Origin: Adineta vaga
Taxonomy: Eukaryota; Rotifera
Direction: 5' to 3'
Assembly (NCBI GenBank): GCA_021613535.1
Contig: CP075497.1
Span: forward strand, 13,268,001-13,332,000
Length of the DNA: 64,000 bases
Of the stretch, positions 44,275 through 56,701 are shown in pieces (positions within the stretch are counted from its first letter, which is position 1; the number at the start of each line of letters is the position of its first letter). Made by a program: the position numbers and the translations under genes. Below the pieces are notes generated by a model. The model was given only the letters and a program-made list of their open reading frames with translations. It searched no databases and was not told the DNA's origin.

Positions 44275-46273
44275 TTAGTAACGAAGAAATTTTTGTATTC
44301 GATGATTATTTGAATCAGCGACATATAAATTAAGTTAACTATCTAATTCTGTAGACCATGGTCTATCAAATAAAAGAGAAGTATATTACCACGTATTCCA
44401 TTAATACCAACTATAGTAATTCCTTCAGTTTGTCCAATCATGAATAGTTGAATTCAATGGTTATTTCTGTCATCAACGTACATATTACCCATTGGATCAA
44501 ATGTTAAATCAGTTGGCCGTACTAACGATGTTCATGTATTACCTGGAGTACAATTCATGTTACCAGCAACCAATGTCCAACTATTTGCTCCTAGTACCCA
44601 ACGAACAATGTTACCGCACACGTGATTTACAATAACAAGACTGTTTGATAGTGAATCGAAATATAATCCGACTGGACTAGAAGAAAATTGTGTGATATTT
44701 GATTCATTTCTATTACCATCTGTGACAACGTTTCCAAATGATGCACCCTGTAGGTAACTCATTACACGATTAGTGCTATAATCTGCGATATAAAGTGTTC
44801 CGACGTGAAAATCACGTGCAATACCATATGACAAAGCAAATTGATTATTTGCCATACCACATCCACCTACGAAACGAAATTTTAATTCAGATTATAAATA
44901 TAAAACATTATTTCAACTTACCAAAACCAGCAATTGTTGTTCCTGAGCTGGTAGTTTTATTCCATAATTGAATTCGACAATTTCCTGAATCGGTCACATA
45001 AATATTCTCATTTGTATCAATTAAAATACGCGATGGATTGTTCAAATGAGTCGCAGTTGAATTTCATGTTCCATCTGCTTGACCAGCAACTGTCAAACCA
45101 ATTGACGAATTCATTAAGAATTTTTGTACTCGATGATTATTTCTATCAGCAACATAGAGTGTACGAGAATAATCTAATCTTGCATCCCATGGTGTATTAA
45201 GACGATCACTACCATTACCTGTCATACCAGTCACTCCTGCAATTGTTATTCCACTTGCATTCCAACGTAATACAGCTTCACGTCCTCAAAATATTATTTA
45301 TTTAACAAAAAACAACTCACAACTGGTAAACACATTTTTCATACTCATAATTTCTCCATTGAATTTTGTTCTATTGATCAGAACTATTAAGAGTACGGTA
45401 ATAATTATTCCAATCAACAAACCAATCAACATCGACATAATGATACATTTTCGTGAACAACTAAAACAAATTATTTTAGCGCGTATACACACTCATCTAG
45501 AATAAATACCGTGTTTTCGTCTTCTTTTTGTTTTCTTTCATCGATCGATGATGATCTTTGACTATTTCTCTTCGATCTGATCTTACTTCTTCCATCTACA
45601 ATTCTTTCATTCATAAATCATCAAATTTAATCTTTACAAATAACTTTTACTTTCATATCGATTGAATTATCATTCGTCATATCCTATTAAAAATATCATT
45701 CTTATCATTTACAACAACATCAACAAAAGCATACCTCATCATGTGATACTTTTTGTTTGTGAATGATCAGTTCTTTTACTCTGACTCTGCTCTGACTAAA
45801 ACATCAAACAATACCATACAAAATCATCAATATTCAGGCATTTTTTACGCGTGTAGATGACGAAGATGGATGACGTTTTTCTGTATGTCTCATAACATTA
45901 TGATGATCATTGTCAACATTATTGGATCTCTATAATTAAAGATACAACACACACATCAGTAGGAGAATAAGTATGTATAAGAAAGACTTCTTACTCTTAT
46001 CGAATTTTGTGATTGATGTTTGTGTGGTAGAGATTTGATTCTAACATAAATAACATTTCCAGATAACGATGGATTGGGTCTTGTTACACGCTCTTGCTAC
46101 AATAAATGACTGATAATATGAATAGTAATTAAAATCAAATATGAACTAACTTTCTTCATGTCAAATGATCGACGATGACGAGAAACCCTAATAACATGTG
46201 TTTTTGTAGATTGAATAACATCTTCTGGTTCATCTTTTTTACTTTGAATGTATGCTTGATTAATTTTCATCAT
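44275..46273 (-). pseudogene. Membrane-anchored NHL-repeat protein, broken by several stops
   Basis: Read on the minus strand from ATG 46273. Polar N-terminal exons (MMKINQAYIQSKKDEPEDVI; VTRPNPSLSGNVIYVRIKSL; SSNVD/His-rich stretch) lead to a membrane helix (MLIGLLIGIIITVLLIVLIN, about 45420) and then an NHL beta-propeller: REAVLRWNASGITIAGVTGM, LDYSRTLYVADRNNHRVQKF, NENIYVTDSGNCRIQLW, YIADYSTNRVMSYLQG. Premature stops interrupt the propeller: TGA near 45065, TGA near 44530, TGA near 44455 (NNH-stop-IQLF) and TAA near 44330. The downstream frame stays homologous after each one. The last blade ends ADSNNHRIQKFLRY at 44275. Family members are extracellular propellers on a TM anchor, common in bdelloids. 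Too many lesions for sequencing error. Confidence 0.72.
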
Positions 46274-47094
46274 ATACTTTGTATTGTTATTCGACGAATA
46301 GTAGAAATAATTTGAAAAAAAAGTATTCTTTTATAGTATTTCCTTTGTCAACAATGATCTTCTATGAAATTATTTGCATTTTTATGAGATTGTGTATATA
46401 CATATTGTTGTTGAGTGGAAAAAAAAGAAATTACAAACTATATTTTTTGTAACCGAAACAATTGTATTTGAAGTAAGATACTTCACTAGGAAGCGAGACG
46501 AAATATCCAAGAAAATTTCTACTCTTCCATTTTAAAAGTTTTTTTTCTGATCAATGGGTTTGGAATGAGTATAGCGTCGCACTCACATCCTCAATTCTAG
46601 TAATGCATTCTTTTTTTGAACGAATATTTCATTGACATGAAATTTTAATTGAAATTCAACCTGAAAATGCTATCATAAAGAAAGAAAATATTAATGATTT
46701 CATTTCGAATATAGAATGAAAATAATGTTTTTATTAATAATATTAAAAGTACTGAATTATCAAATCTACTTACAATGAATTAAAATATTCAAATATATAT
46801 TATCTACTTATACAAAATAATTAATTTTAAATTTTTATCGATTCATAATCAAAATGTAAAATAATATCATAAACATGTGCCTTTTTTCTTCGTAAATATC
46901 ATCTATTGATTTAAGATACGTTACATAATAAAATTCTGCTGTTGATATAATGACAAATCAGGTTTTTTCCTTCTTTTTAATCTTTATTTCATAATCTCAT
47001 ATAGAAAATGGTGTAAATTTCCAGACAAATTATTCGTCTATATATAATATCTTCAATATCGAAGTATGAAACGTTTTGTAATCTATCATATCAT
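46274..47094. other. Intergenic, no gene seen
   Basis: AT-rich region between divergent genes; nothing recognised. Confidence 0.4.
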
Positions 47095-47700
47095 ATGGCT
47101 ACGCCTAGTATAGTGATCAAATTGGTCAAAGAATTTGTCAATATGTTCTCTAATAGTCAAGATGTTGATGTATATTTATTATTTAAAAGAATTAATAAAA
47201 ATGAATATGTTAATTCTGTACGAATTAGTCATTGGCAAGTCGTTTGTCATTTCAAAGTTTCAAATCAATATAAATGTTATGAATTACGAACAAATAATGG
47301 TGATAAAGGTGGTAATATTGATTATCTTATTTCAGATTTTGAATTCAATGATATTATTTATTATTATTATGTTGGACAATGTAATATGAGTGAAGAACAA
47401 TTACAAAATAATTGTAAACAAATTATTGTTAATAATATCAAATATATATTAGGTGTTATTGATTGTCAAACATGGGCAACTTTATTCATTGAAAGTCTTG
47501 GCTTAACTGTTAATGGTATTGGACCACTTTTAACAAAAATGATACTTGATGGACCCTTATCACATACTCAATCATTTGTAGCAAGAATTCCTGATTTACT
47601 TGTTGAAACGAGTCCTAAATTAAATTATTTACTATCACGAGTCAAAATATGTCGTGGCCACCAAAATTTAGAACCAAAACACAAAATGCTATTGACATAA
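47095..47700 (+). CDS. Unknown 201-residue protein, possible papain-like/LRAT fold
   Basis: One exon from ATG 47095. The region RISHWQVVCHFKV followed by CYELRTNN, and a later IDCQTWATLFIESLGL, place a His on a strand and a Cys at the start of a helix. This order (His first, Cys later) is seen in permuted NlpC/P60 and LRAT-like enzymes. This reading is weak and by eye only. The C-terminal part (GPLSHTQSFVARIPDLL) is not recognised. No signal peptide or TM. Telomere-like element at 47733 follows directly. Confidence 0.45.
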   Translation: MATPSIVIKLVKEFVNMFSNSQDVDVYLLFKRINKNEYVNSVRISHWQVVCHFKVSNQYKCYELRTNNGDKGGNIDYLISDFEFNDIIYYYYVGQCNMSEEQLQNNCKQIIVNNIKYILGVIDCQTWATLFIESLGLTVNGIGPLLTKMILDGPLSHTQSFVARIPDLLVETSPKLNYLLSRVKICRGHQNLEPKHKMLLT

Positions 47701-47732
47701 ATATATAAAATAAAGAAAAACACATTATAGAA

Positions 47733-47780
47733 GATGTGGGTGAGGATGTTGTTATTGTCTTCAACCACATTCACATCCTT
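47733..47780. repeat. Telomere-like inverted element
   Basis: Starts GATGTGGGTGAGGATGTTG and ends CAACCACATTCACATCC; about 48 bp with complementary arms. Confidence 0.55.
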
Positions 47781-48552
47781 AATAAAACTTTCGCTACTAA
47801 CATTACACTTCGTGTCTATATTATTTTAATTGAAACGTTTTGGATAAACTTTTCTTCCGATATTGATTTACTCAAAACACTGGAAAAGAAATTTCTCACT
47901 AATTTTTGTCAAGAAAAAAAAGAATTTTCTCCGTCTTTTTTATTCATTATATAACGTAGAACAACGTTAGAATCATAAAGATGTCCATGGCGACGCTATC
48001 GCGACAGTGACAGTAGCTTCGATTTAAATGACTAAAGTGCTTGAAAAACTAGAGATTCTAAAAATACCATCGCGACAGACATCTCTCATTAGAATACAGT
48101 TAAAATATATGACAAAAACTAAATGTAGTTACTTTCGTTTTCTTATATATAGATGAAAATATCTTTTCTAAATTTTATTCGGCTAAAATATTTATATACA
48201 ATTTCTTTCTTCTATATGTATGTATTTCAATAAACCCTGTTTTTCCTTTTCTTCTGATAGTGCAGTAGAACTATATACAACGGTAGATTTAAGATATTTC
48301 TGACGGAATGTTATCACATCCAACGCACCCTGCTAAATTTGATATAAATTATTGTTTTTTGCACATTTCAAATTAGAACCTTTGAATGGTCTTTTAGAAT
48401 AATTTATTCCTGATAATCTACTTATCAAATATATTTTCTATCTGAAATATCATGTCGCATGAAAGATTTCTCTTCTAGAATGACCTATATAACTCTTAAA
48501 ACTTAACTAATCATAATGTATTCGTTTCGAACGATCATTCGTTTTATCATCT
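47781..48552. other. Intergenic, no gene seen
   Basis: AT-rich; a short inverted pair around GCGACGCTATCGCGACAG (about 47991) and CATCGCGACAGACATC (about 48068) is visible but unexplained. Confidence 0.35.
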
Positions 48553-49091
48553 GTGATCCCTCGCAGTCACTCTGTATTGCGTATGTTTATGTCAATAGAA
48601 AGTACTTGTTACAGTCCTCTACCAAAATTAGATATTCAAATTCCAGAGCGACCAGAAGAGCTTTGTGCTCATCCACATATATTCATGAAATACATAAATA
48701 ATATATATATATATATAATCAGTTCAGTAATTATTCAAACGAATTAACAAGAGCAATGGAACGATCACATTTAGAAATAGATCATAAGCGTGTATATCAA
48801 GTTCAAATGTTAACTGCAGACTATTTCAAAGTCACGAATCGATTTCATTTACGTAGTGCAATAGAATTTATTCGTGAAAATAAACTCAGATCACAGCCTT
48901 CATCAACAGTACAATTACCAATTGATGAATTATTGGAAATGTTGTTAAAAGAAGAAAGCTTTTATAATGAATTTAACGCAGCAACAAAAGACAACAATCT
49001 GAATTGTAAGGATACTAGACGTGCTCTTATTGGTCTCTATCATTCACTCAGTCAGCATGCTCATGGTACAAACACATTTGACAATATATGA
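48553..49091 (+). pseudogene. Unknown gene with frame break in an AT microsatellite
   Basis: The upstream frame gives PLPKLDIQIPERPEELCAHP then HIFMKYIN. It runs into an (AT)n stretch at about 48702-48717 and ends at 48747. The downstream frame gives FSNYSNELTRAMERSHLEID, HKRVYQVQMLTADYFKV, and a helical region to TGA at 49089. The two parts read as one globular helical protein interrupted by a length change in the microsatellite. No domain recognised. It could also be two exons, but no GT-AG pair fits well. Confidence 0.4.
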
Positions 49092-49725
49092 ATAATCAAA
49101 GCAACATCAGTTCGTATCTATATAATCTTTCTTCGATTAGTCATGGTTATTAAACACGAGTCATTTTATTTCTTTTACATGGATCTAAATTCTGTCTGCT
49201 TTTTTTATTGTAACCAAAGTAGTGATCAAGAGTATGGATATATGAGTATTCTTCTAGCATATTCTCTCATTTTTACTGAATATTTGCAATCGATGTAATT
49301 TTACTATTGGTTTAATTAATATGTAGTTATTTTTATTGATTTTGTTCAATACATTCATTTCTTCTTTGATCAAATAACAAACAACTGTTCATGTTAAGAA
49401 TACTCCGATAATCAGACTTCAATATTAGTATCAAAGTTTTTGATTTTATCATTATTTTCATCTACAATACAGAGATTATCTTTCCGATATGACGATATAT
49501 TTGATAAACTCTAAAAACATTTTAGCTGTGGTTGAAAAGATTCTAAGATCGGTATAAATGTAAATATGCGGATCCATTAACCATATACATTACTTTTCGA
49601 TTTATAGGAACAGAATTTCTAAAATGCAAATAATGTACTTTAGACATTAGTTTGAAATATTCCTAAGTAAGTAAGTTAGATTAATTGACTTTTGTTTTCA
49701 TCTTAATTACAATTTCGAATTCAAT
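49092..49725. other. Intergenic, no gene seen
   Basis: AT-rich sequence between the previous fragment and the UGT pseudogene. Confidence 0.35.
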
Positions 49726-50880
49726 TTATGACAACAATAATAATAACGGAGCAATGATGACAATAATAGTGATAAGAACAAGAGTATATAGAATAACTAA
49801 TTGTTTGTAATTTAATTGATTAAATATTAAATGTTGATATACAAATTCTAAGAATTCTTCAATAAGAGTCGCTGCTCGAGTAGTACCACCAGCAGAACGA
49901 AATAATCTTGTAATTCGATGTGCATCTGCATAGAAATGATTTAATCTTTTGAAATCATTTGGATTTGGATGTATTATATGATTATCATCATTAATATTAA
50001 TAGTAATATTTTCTTATTATAACGATATTTGTTCTTGTAATAATGTTAATTTCAAATTCCATCCTAAATGCATTAATCCATCTCCAACTTTTAATACTCT
50101 TAATCTATTATCAGCATAATGATCTATATATAATGTTAATGGTATAATTAACATAGGTTTGTTGAAGATTAAAGATTCAACAATACTATTAAAACTTCCA
50201 TGAGAAATAAATAAAATAACATTGTTATGTTTTTATATTTCTATTTCTAGTAAATAAGATGAATAACGAACATTTGATAATTGATTTATATTTGTTTTTT
50301 TCTAAAAATTAATGATATAATTTATCCACTGATCATAAATATCTTAATGATTTATTTCGTTTTGTTAGTGCTATATGTATAGTCTGAATTTGTTCAAAAA
50401 TAAGGACCATTTAGAAAATGAGATGGTAAAATTGGATGTGAAAAATCTAAATCAATTGATGAGTGAAATATCAATCGAATGTTTTTATTCACGAACACCA
50501 AAATGATGACGTTGAATATTGATCCATTCTAATGCAATAAAATCTGATGAAATACTCTGAAATAAACGCATGAAACTATTTCTAATCATTAGATATAGTC
50601 ATTGATTGACCACGCCATGTTCCTACTGCTGGTATATGAAATTTTTCTGCTAAAATAAAATCAGCTTTTGTGAACATATCACTAGAATTGGATATGTTTC
50701 TAAAAAGTCATACAATGGAGCAGATCAGAGAAATAAACGTATTTCTATAAGAGTATCATGATCTACAGAATCAGGAATTATCATATGATCACCCTCGACA
50801 GATTCCTGACATATTGCTATTACAGGAACAACATGTGAGTCAGGTAGTGATGTGCATAATATATAATATTGATCTTATAA
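49726..50880 (-). pseudogene. UDP-glycosyltransferase (UGT) pseudogene
   Basis: On the minus strand, in order: remnants of the N-domain (DMFTKADFILAEKFHIPAVG, then TWRGQSMT; SLPDSHVVPVIAICQESVEG), the donor-binding signature region (ILFISHGSFNSIVESLIFNK, PMLIIPLTLYIDHYADNRL, VGDGLMHLGW), and the C-terminus with AGGTTRAATLIEEF and a membrane anchor (VILYTLVLITIIVIIAPLLL) ending TAA at 49726. Parts fall in different frames with stops between them, and the N-terminus is missing. UGTs conjugate sugars to small lipophilic compounds in the ER; this copy is dead. Confidence 0.75.
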
Positions 50881-51784
50881 TTGATAATGTTTAAAATTAA
50901 ATGAAAACGAGATGCACTAAGATTACTTTAAACAATTTTAGGAATGTTAATTCTACTTGCTTTTTGTGCATAGTGTTCATCAACAGATAATAACTGGAGA
51001 AAGTGAATAAGTAGATCAAAATCGATAAATTCATAATCAAAATGTCTGTAATTGGAAAATAAATGGAAATGAAAAGATATGAATAGTAGAAATTTGTAAA
51101 TCAGAATTCTATACGCAAAAAATACAATAATACCAATATTACATCGATATTGTCACATTTCTACTGTACACAAGACGACTATATGAATCGTCTTATCGCG
51201 TTTTAATATCTAAATGGTGGCCGTTGTATTCATTTACTGGTTGTGCAAGCCAATGCTGTTTTTTTTTCGTTTTTCACTCGATATGAAAAATTCAAGTGAT
51301 GTGCAAATAAATGTTTCAAAGGAAGGACAGAACAAATAAAAGTGCGCTCGTTACCTGCATTTTTTCGAAGAACGTGTAAAAACACAACATGTCCTTGTAT
51401 TGCGTATTGTGTTCTCCATTCATAAATAAGAAAAATTCGCAGCGTAGAAGTCGAAGCTTACATACATTTTTTCCAAGTAAAATGCTCTTTCGCGAGCCCA
51501 ACTCTTAAGAACATATGCGATCAGATTATAACCATAGACGATTATTCAAACCACCAATATTCAGGTCAGATTTTTTACATATTTAAACAATTTTTGTGTG
51601 CACAAAAAGTGAGTACGCTATAGAATCGGTCAACGTGTCCGGCGGTTTATTTAGGCAATAATTCCTGAAAGGCTAATCCAATTCTCACAAAATTTTCTTC
51701 GTAGCATTTTCTCATCAATATTTTACTCGAGTTTGAAGAAAAACTCAATCGATTGTATCATTATTGACTTAAAGAAAAAATTCC

Positions 51785-51960
51785 ATATACGCTATAGACA
51801 TAAAGAGGAAAAGTTTGTTTGCTTGCCTGTCTGTTCGCTATCTCAGTTCCTGCAGTAGCTATTGCCACCAAACTTCCCACCATAGTTGTTTAGGTCTAGG
51901 GAAGGTTCGATAGGGGATACCTGGGTGAAATTTCACCCAAATCATCTCGGTATTATTAAT
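51785..51960 (-). repeat. Dispersed repeat, copy B (minus strand, 3' part)
   Basis: Reverse complement of the 3' part of the family at 33070: AAAGTTTGTTTGCTTGCCTG, then TGTCTGTTCGCTA, then CCTGGGTGAAATTTCACCCA. Only the 3' half is present. Confidence 0.55.
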
Positions 51961-52536
51961 CCTTAAAAGCCGAAGAGGGTTCTTGTGATGTTGAGGAAGA
52001 ATCGATCACATAAATACAGATTCTAGACCCTCAATATGCACATACGTTGGTTGGAACTGCTGGGTGTGACCAAAAGATTTTTCTACCCAGATGGTCTGGG
52101 TGAAGTATGATCTTGCCCGTAAAATGGCACATATTTTAGAACGTTAGAAAACCTTAGTAAAAGAGTCAAAAACGTACAAAGTTGTTCTATACTATAGTTC
52201 AAGATTATTTCTAATGATCTCACTCAAAATCTATATTGTGTATATCATGAGATAGAATAACAAAAAAATCAGTAGACAATTTTTAAATTTTCCAGAATGT
52301 TAGTGCATTGTTGACATAAATGGATGAGATAAATAAGTTTCAATAAGTACTGTAGTAGAACTAAAGTTCTGAAAAACGTCTGGCAGCACGTTATCTTCAA
52401 GGATACTCGCAGCTACATCTTCTATCGATTTTTAACATTTAAAGTTTTTAACCGTTGGACGGTTTTTGTGGGTCTAATGCGCCTCTTCACACTATTTTTC
52501 ATTGTTTTGTACATAAAGATCCAAGGGGGAAAAAGC

Positions 52537-52620
52537 GATTTATGATTTATTGATTTAAAATGAGTTTAGCTGATTTATTTGATTTAGTTGACTCAAAACT
52601 GATTTAAAGTGATTTAAAAA
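52537..52620. repeat. TGATTTA-type short-period tract
   Basis: About ten copies of GATTTA/TGATTTA with irregular spacing. Simple-sequence origin likely. Confidence 0.5.
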
Positions 52621-53020
52621 TCACGTCAATCAGGCGTCGTGAAACGGTTTTACAGGGATATAGAACTACTATTTTCCGTGCAGACGTAATGAGGTTATAT
52701 TGAATGATGATAGTTTCTTATCGAGCTAGTCTAGTAGGCCATTGGTGCAATAATCAGTCAATTAGTTCACATAGAAAACGTAATATACTCAAGGATTTAC
52801 ATGCTACAATTTGTTTTATGCAGTGTATGATTTATATATAAGAAATTATTCAACTCGAAGTATTCTTTTGCTTTTTCATTAACAAATTAACTGTAGTGTA
52901 TATAGTTAGAATTGCAATATTTGAATCTTTGTTCGTTACATCAAATGATGGGATAGGAAAATAGAACGATCATTTTTTTATTATGCAAATAGTTGGTATA
53001 TGTTTAGAAGAATAAAAAAC

Positions 53021-55807
53021 CTATTTCTCTTGAACTCTAATTGATCGATCAGATGATAAATTAGGTTTGATTTTTGAGAAATACCAATTGGCTGCTTGCT
53101 TATGCATGTACTTTTTCTCTCCATTTATTTCAATAGGAAAGAACGATTCAGTTTGATGCGTATTGATGGAATCAAAGATCCGCATTCCATGAAATGTCGA
53201 ATTGGATACATTCGAAAAATAATCAGCAAATGATTCATCATCAGACATCAGCTCATCCATATCACCGTTATGTTTGTCCCACTAAATTGCTTCTGACTTA
53301 GATATTTCTTCAAGCATCTTCAACTTCATCTTGTTGTTCACTAATCGACTGATCATCTCTTTTACTAAAAGCTTTGCATTGTGACCTGGTTAACTTTTGA
53401 TTAGCTAAAACGATTAACTTCTTTCAAAACGATATAGTTTTACCATTAGGATTAAGAATCGATAAGTTGCAACCATAAGAAATTTGACTAGCTCGAATAT
53501 AAGCATATATACTGTCTCTTTCAATTAGTCGTTCAGTAATGACGGTCGTTGTGTTCATTGCTGATAATTGACGTGTTTTTTGTGATTATTTATGATGTAT
53601 TGGAAAGACAAGATTGTTAGTACCTGAATCAGATGAGCATTTAGTATTTCGAAGAGCGTTCAGTTTCTCAACATGTTGAAGAAATTCGTTGACGGAAAAG
53701 TTCACGCCGGTGGAGAATGGACCTGACATTGATCGTGCTGAGCGAAAAACATCTTCACATATCTGTGAATTGAATAGTGATATATTTCGAGCTTCTTCAG
53801 TTATTATTTTCTCTGTGACAAGAACCACCAAGTATGTCAAGGTGTGAACATTCAGTTCTAGTGAGAAAAGAGCTGGTACGGTGATAAAGAGTCCTGGTTT
53901 TGAAATAGATTTCATGGAATTTTACGGTAATAAATGCGAGATTATTCTTTGGGTTTCAATGTAGTCGGTTATTTCTAGCCATGAAATCCAGAGACGAACT
54001 ATAAATACAGCAGTCCACGAGTAATATAATCGATCAATAATACTTGTTTGTGTTTCGACGAATGCCAAATGAACAAGCCGAATTAGCTATTATTAAAGAA
54101 AAAATATTCAGATATTGAATAGAAATTGAGAGAGGAAAGAAACGGTAACTTAAATATCTTATATTTACACTAGTTTAAACGTCTAAAAACGTAACATGTT
54201 GCTACTCGAGGAGTTATACAAAGATAGAAATCAACAAAATCGTACTTGAAGATAAACTTGTAATGCTTCAGAATTTGGAATTTTTTTAAACAAACTAAGA
54301 ACATTTTCATCTGAAATTTTCTCGCAAGAAGAATAATTTTGTTTATCATTTTGAAGTACATCTGAAACTGTTAAAGCATATGATCAAGTTTTGCATAGTT
54401 GTTGATTAATTCTAAAAGATAATCAACACTTGCACATTTGTCGCCTATTAACAATATAATAGCAGGAGCTAAAAGACGATTACGAAGTTTTGTACAAATT
54501 TGCACGGCATCTTGACAGCAAAGGAACAGTTGTTTTGGTTTAAGAAAGAACCATGAAGTGTTCTAAAATAATATGAAAAGAAAATAATCAGAAGATTAAT
54601 GAAAGTATTAAAACATGAGTTTTAAAGTTCTATTGCGCTGTAATAGTCTACTAACTTTTAATAATGAAATATTGAAAAGATGTTGATGATTTTCCAATTG
54701 TACTTTTGATTTTGAAAAAAAAACCCATAACATTACGCATAGCATTGAGACCTCTTGGATCACAATCGGTCGAGAACCCTAATATTCTTATTTTACGTTC
54801 AAGACAGAGATCGAATATTTCCAACCATCGTTGAAGAATATCCTGTTCTGTAAATTTTCCATTTTTCCCAAAAGCTGAGAGAATAAACGATGATGGTGGA
54901 GTTGAATACGATGAGCAATGGTTGTACAACAAAGTACGTTGAGAATGGACCTGACATTATCGTTGAGCCATTTCCAGTCAATGAATCAGTGAAAATAGTG
55001 ATTATTATAAGTGAAGTGTAACTCTACAAGAACAGTTGGAGTGAACATCATAATGTACTTTTGGTATAACACCAGTACAGTCTTCTCCAACGAATGCGTA
55101 CGTACACTTAAAAGAATCCATATAATTCTTCAGGCGATCAAAGTAAAATTCACCTTCCACATACTGATTCTTTTCAGATGTAATTCCGGCACGAAGAGTA
55201 GGTATACTAGGTACAGATCCAACTAAGTTGATACGTACAAATTCGTACACGGTTCTTCCGCCCATTATGTAAAGACATGTGGCGAAATCCTTGACCGATT
55301 GTTTATAACGATATGTTTTTTGTTCGTGTTAAACTAGAAATGATGTTCGAAATAAGATCAAGCAGAAAATCAGGTATTAAGTTCGATTTCACAGCAATAT
55401 AAAGATCAGTTCAAAACGAATATCTTCGGATTACATCAGATGATATCGTCAAGGCTTAGAGTTGCTGTGAATTTAGTAGATGAAGAAGACAAACAGAGTG
55501 TATGAATAAATTTGTTTAGTTTCAAACGAATTCCGGGCATAACGAAGAACGAATAATTACTAAATTAATCTTTACTTGGAGAACCCAGTATTTCTTTGAG
55601 TGCTTCGGTTCGATCAGATTCGAAGTGTAGAATGGAAAAGACGTCGTAGACTTCAAGTAAATTCATTGAGCTATCAATCAATTGGAATTTTAGTAATGCT
55701 ATTGCTTCATCACCACAGAATTGTCTAACAATGTTGTAAAATGAATCTCCAGAAAGCAAGAGAGAATCTGCTGGTAGTGAAAATGTCAGCTGCATTAAGA
55801 AGAACAC
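53021..55807 (-). pseudogene. Transposase-like gene of an uncharacterised animal family, decayed
   Basis: Six blocks on the minus strand in the order expected for one protein, in different frames. N-terminal block 55807-55565 (SFYNIVRQFCGDEAIALLKF); 55265-55005 (FVGEDCTGVIPKVHYDVHSN); 54932-54700 (FGKNGKFTEQDILQRWLEIF, then RILGFSTDCDPRGLNAMRNV); about 54540-54170 (CCQDAVQICTKLRNRLLAPA); 53915-53586 (FITVPALFSLELNVHTLTYL, FRSARSMSGPFSTGVNFSV, FPIHHK); 53260-53021. A large family with this order occurs in cnidarians and other animals, and I recall it only as uncharacterised, probably transposon-derived. The Asp in STDCDPR may be a nuclease residue, but this is inference. Its 5' end is cut by the repeat that begins at about 55825. 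Confidence 0.55.
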
Positions 55808-55824
55808 AGAGAAGTTTAATAAAT

Positions 55825-56700
55825 GTTTTTCATCTATTGCAACAGTGCTTTACGATTCTCGTCAACCACCGGACCTTCTGTTGGTATTCACCCTTCCTGT
55901 ATCAAAAATCCCTCACACCCTCTTTTCCTGCTCTGCCTCAGCTACTGTAATCCTTCAGGTCGCCACTCAGCGCGAGTTACCTGTCTTTCACACGTCTTTC
56001 TCCTCCGTACTGAAATCCTCCTATATCCCTTTTCACGTCATGCATCAGGTCTTTTTTTCAGAACTTTTCGCATCTCTTCATTAATTCTTTCCTACTGGTC
56101 TTGTCTCGCTGTGCATACGACGTACAGCTCTGTTCCTTTTAAATCCACTCCTACTCTCCCGCTGCAACTTCAGTCCCGTTCTACACTCACTATCCCGCTG
56201 CAATTCCCACCCCTCGATAGATCTGTCTATTCTCAGACGCTCGCTGCAAGTCATTCTCTAGTTCATAACCTTCACTTCGACTCCGTACAGTTAGAGTAGT
56301 CATTTCACTTCAGATTCAGTTTCAGAGAACCCAACTTTTATTGGTATTGGATGCATACGATCTATTCTAACATATATGTCCTACCGATTGGTTTGGTCAT
56401 TCTAGAAATGATGTTCGAAAGATCAGCAGACAAATCCTTTATATATAGATGATATTCTAAAATCGAATCATGAAAAATTGTGGCTGTGTTATTTAAATGG
56501 ATGAAGAATATGAAAATTTGATTTCATAACTATTACAAGACTAGTCTACACCACCCATTCGGTTCGACATGTAGAATGGAAAAGACATCTCATGATATCA
56601 AGACCTTCTCATACCTAGGGAAAAGAATGGAAGAGAAAACATTATAATTAAAATGCAGCGAACAGACAGAAAACAAACTTTCTTCTTTATATATATATAG
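55825..56700 (+). repeat. Dispersed repeat, copy C (5'-truncated)
   Basis: From about 55840 it parallels copy D: CAACAGTGCTTTACG, TATCAAAAATCCCTCACACC, GTTACCTGTCTTTCACACG, and ends ACAAACTTTCTTC plus TA run at 56700. It lacks the ACTAGCGGAGATACCCGC start and begins inside the transposase-like gene. It lies head-to-tail with copy D. Confidence 0.65.
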
Positions 56701-56701
56701 A

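Larger units (their letters stand above)
50881..53020. other. Intergenic with repeats, no gene seen
   Basis: About 2.1 kb. Holds a dispersed-repeat fragment at 51785-51960 and a TGATTTA-rich tract at 52537-52620. The ORF at 51316-51501 (-) is unsupported. Confidence 0.45.

Noticed and set aside
44275-46273. TGA read as a sense codon (recoding), because three in-frame TGA interrupt the NHL gene
   Set aside because: Other genes in the window end cleanly with TGA (6609, 18686, 49089), and a TAA also interrupts this gene.
55823-56299. 158-codon ORF on the plus strand
   Set aside because: Lies wholly within the dispersed repeat and is not conserved in the sister copy at 56702.
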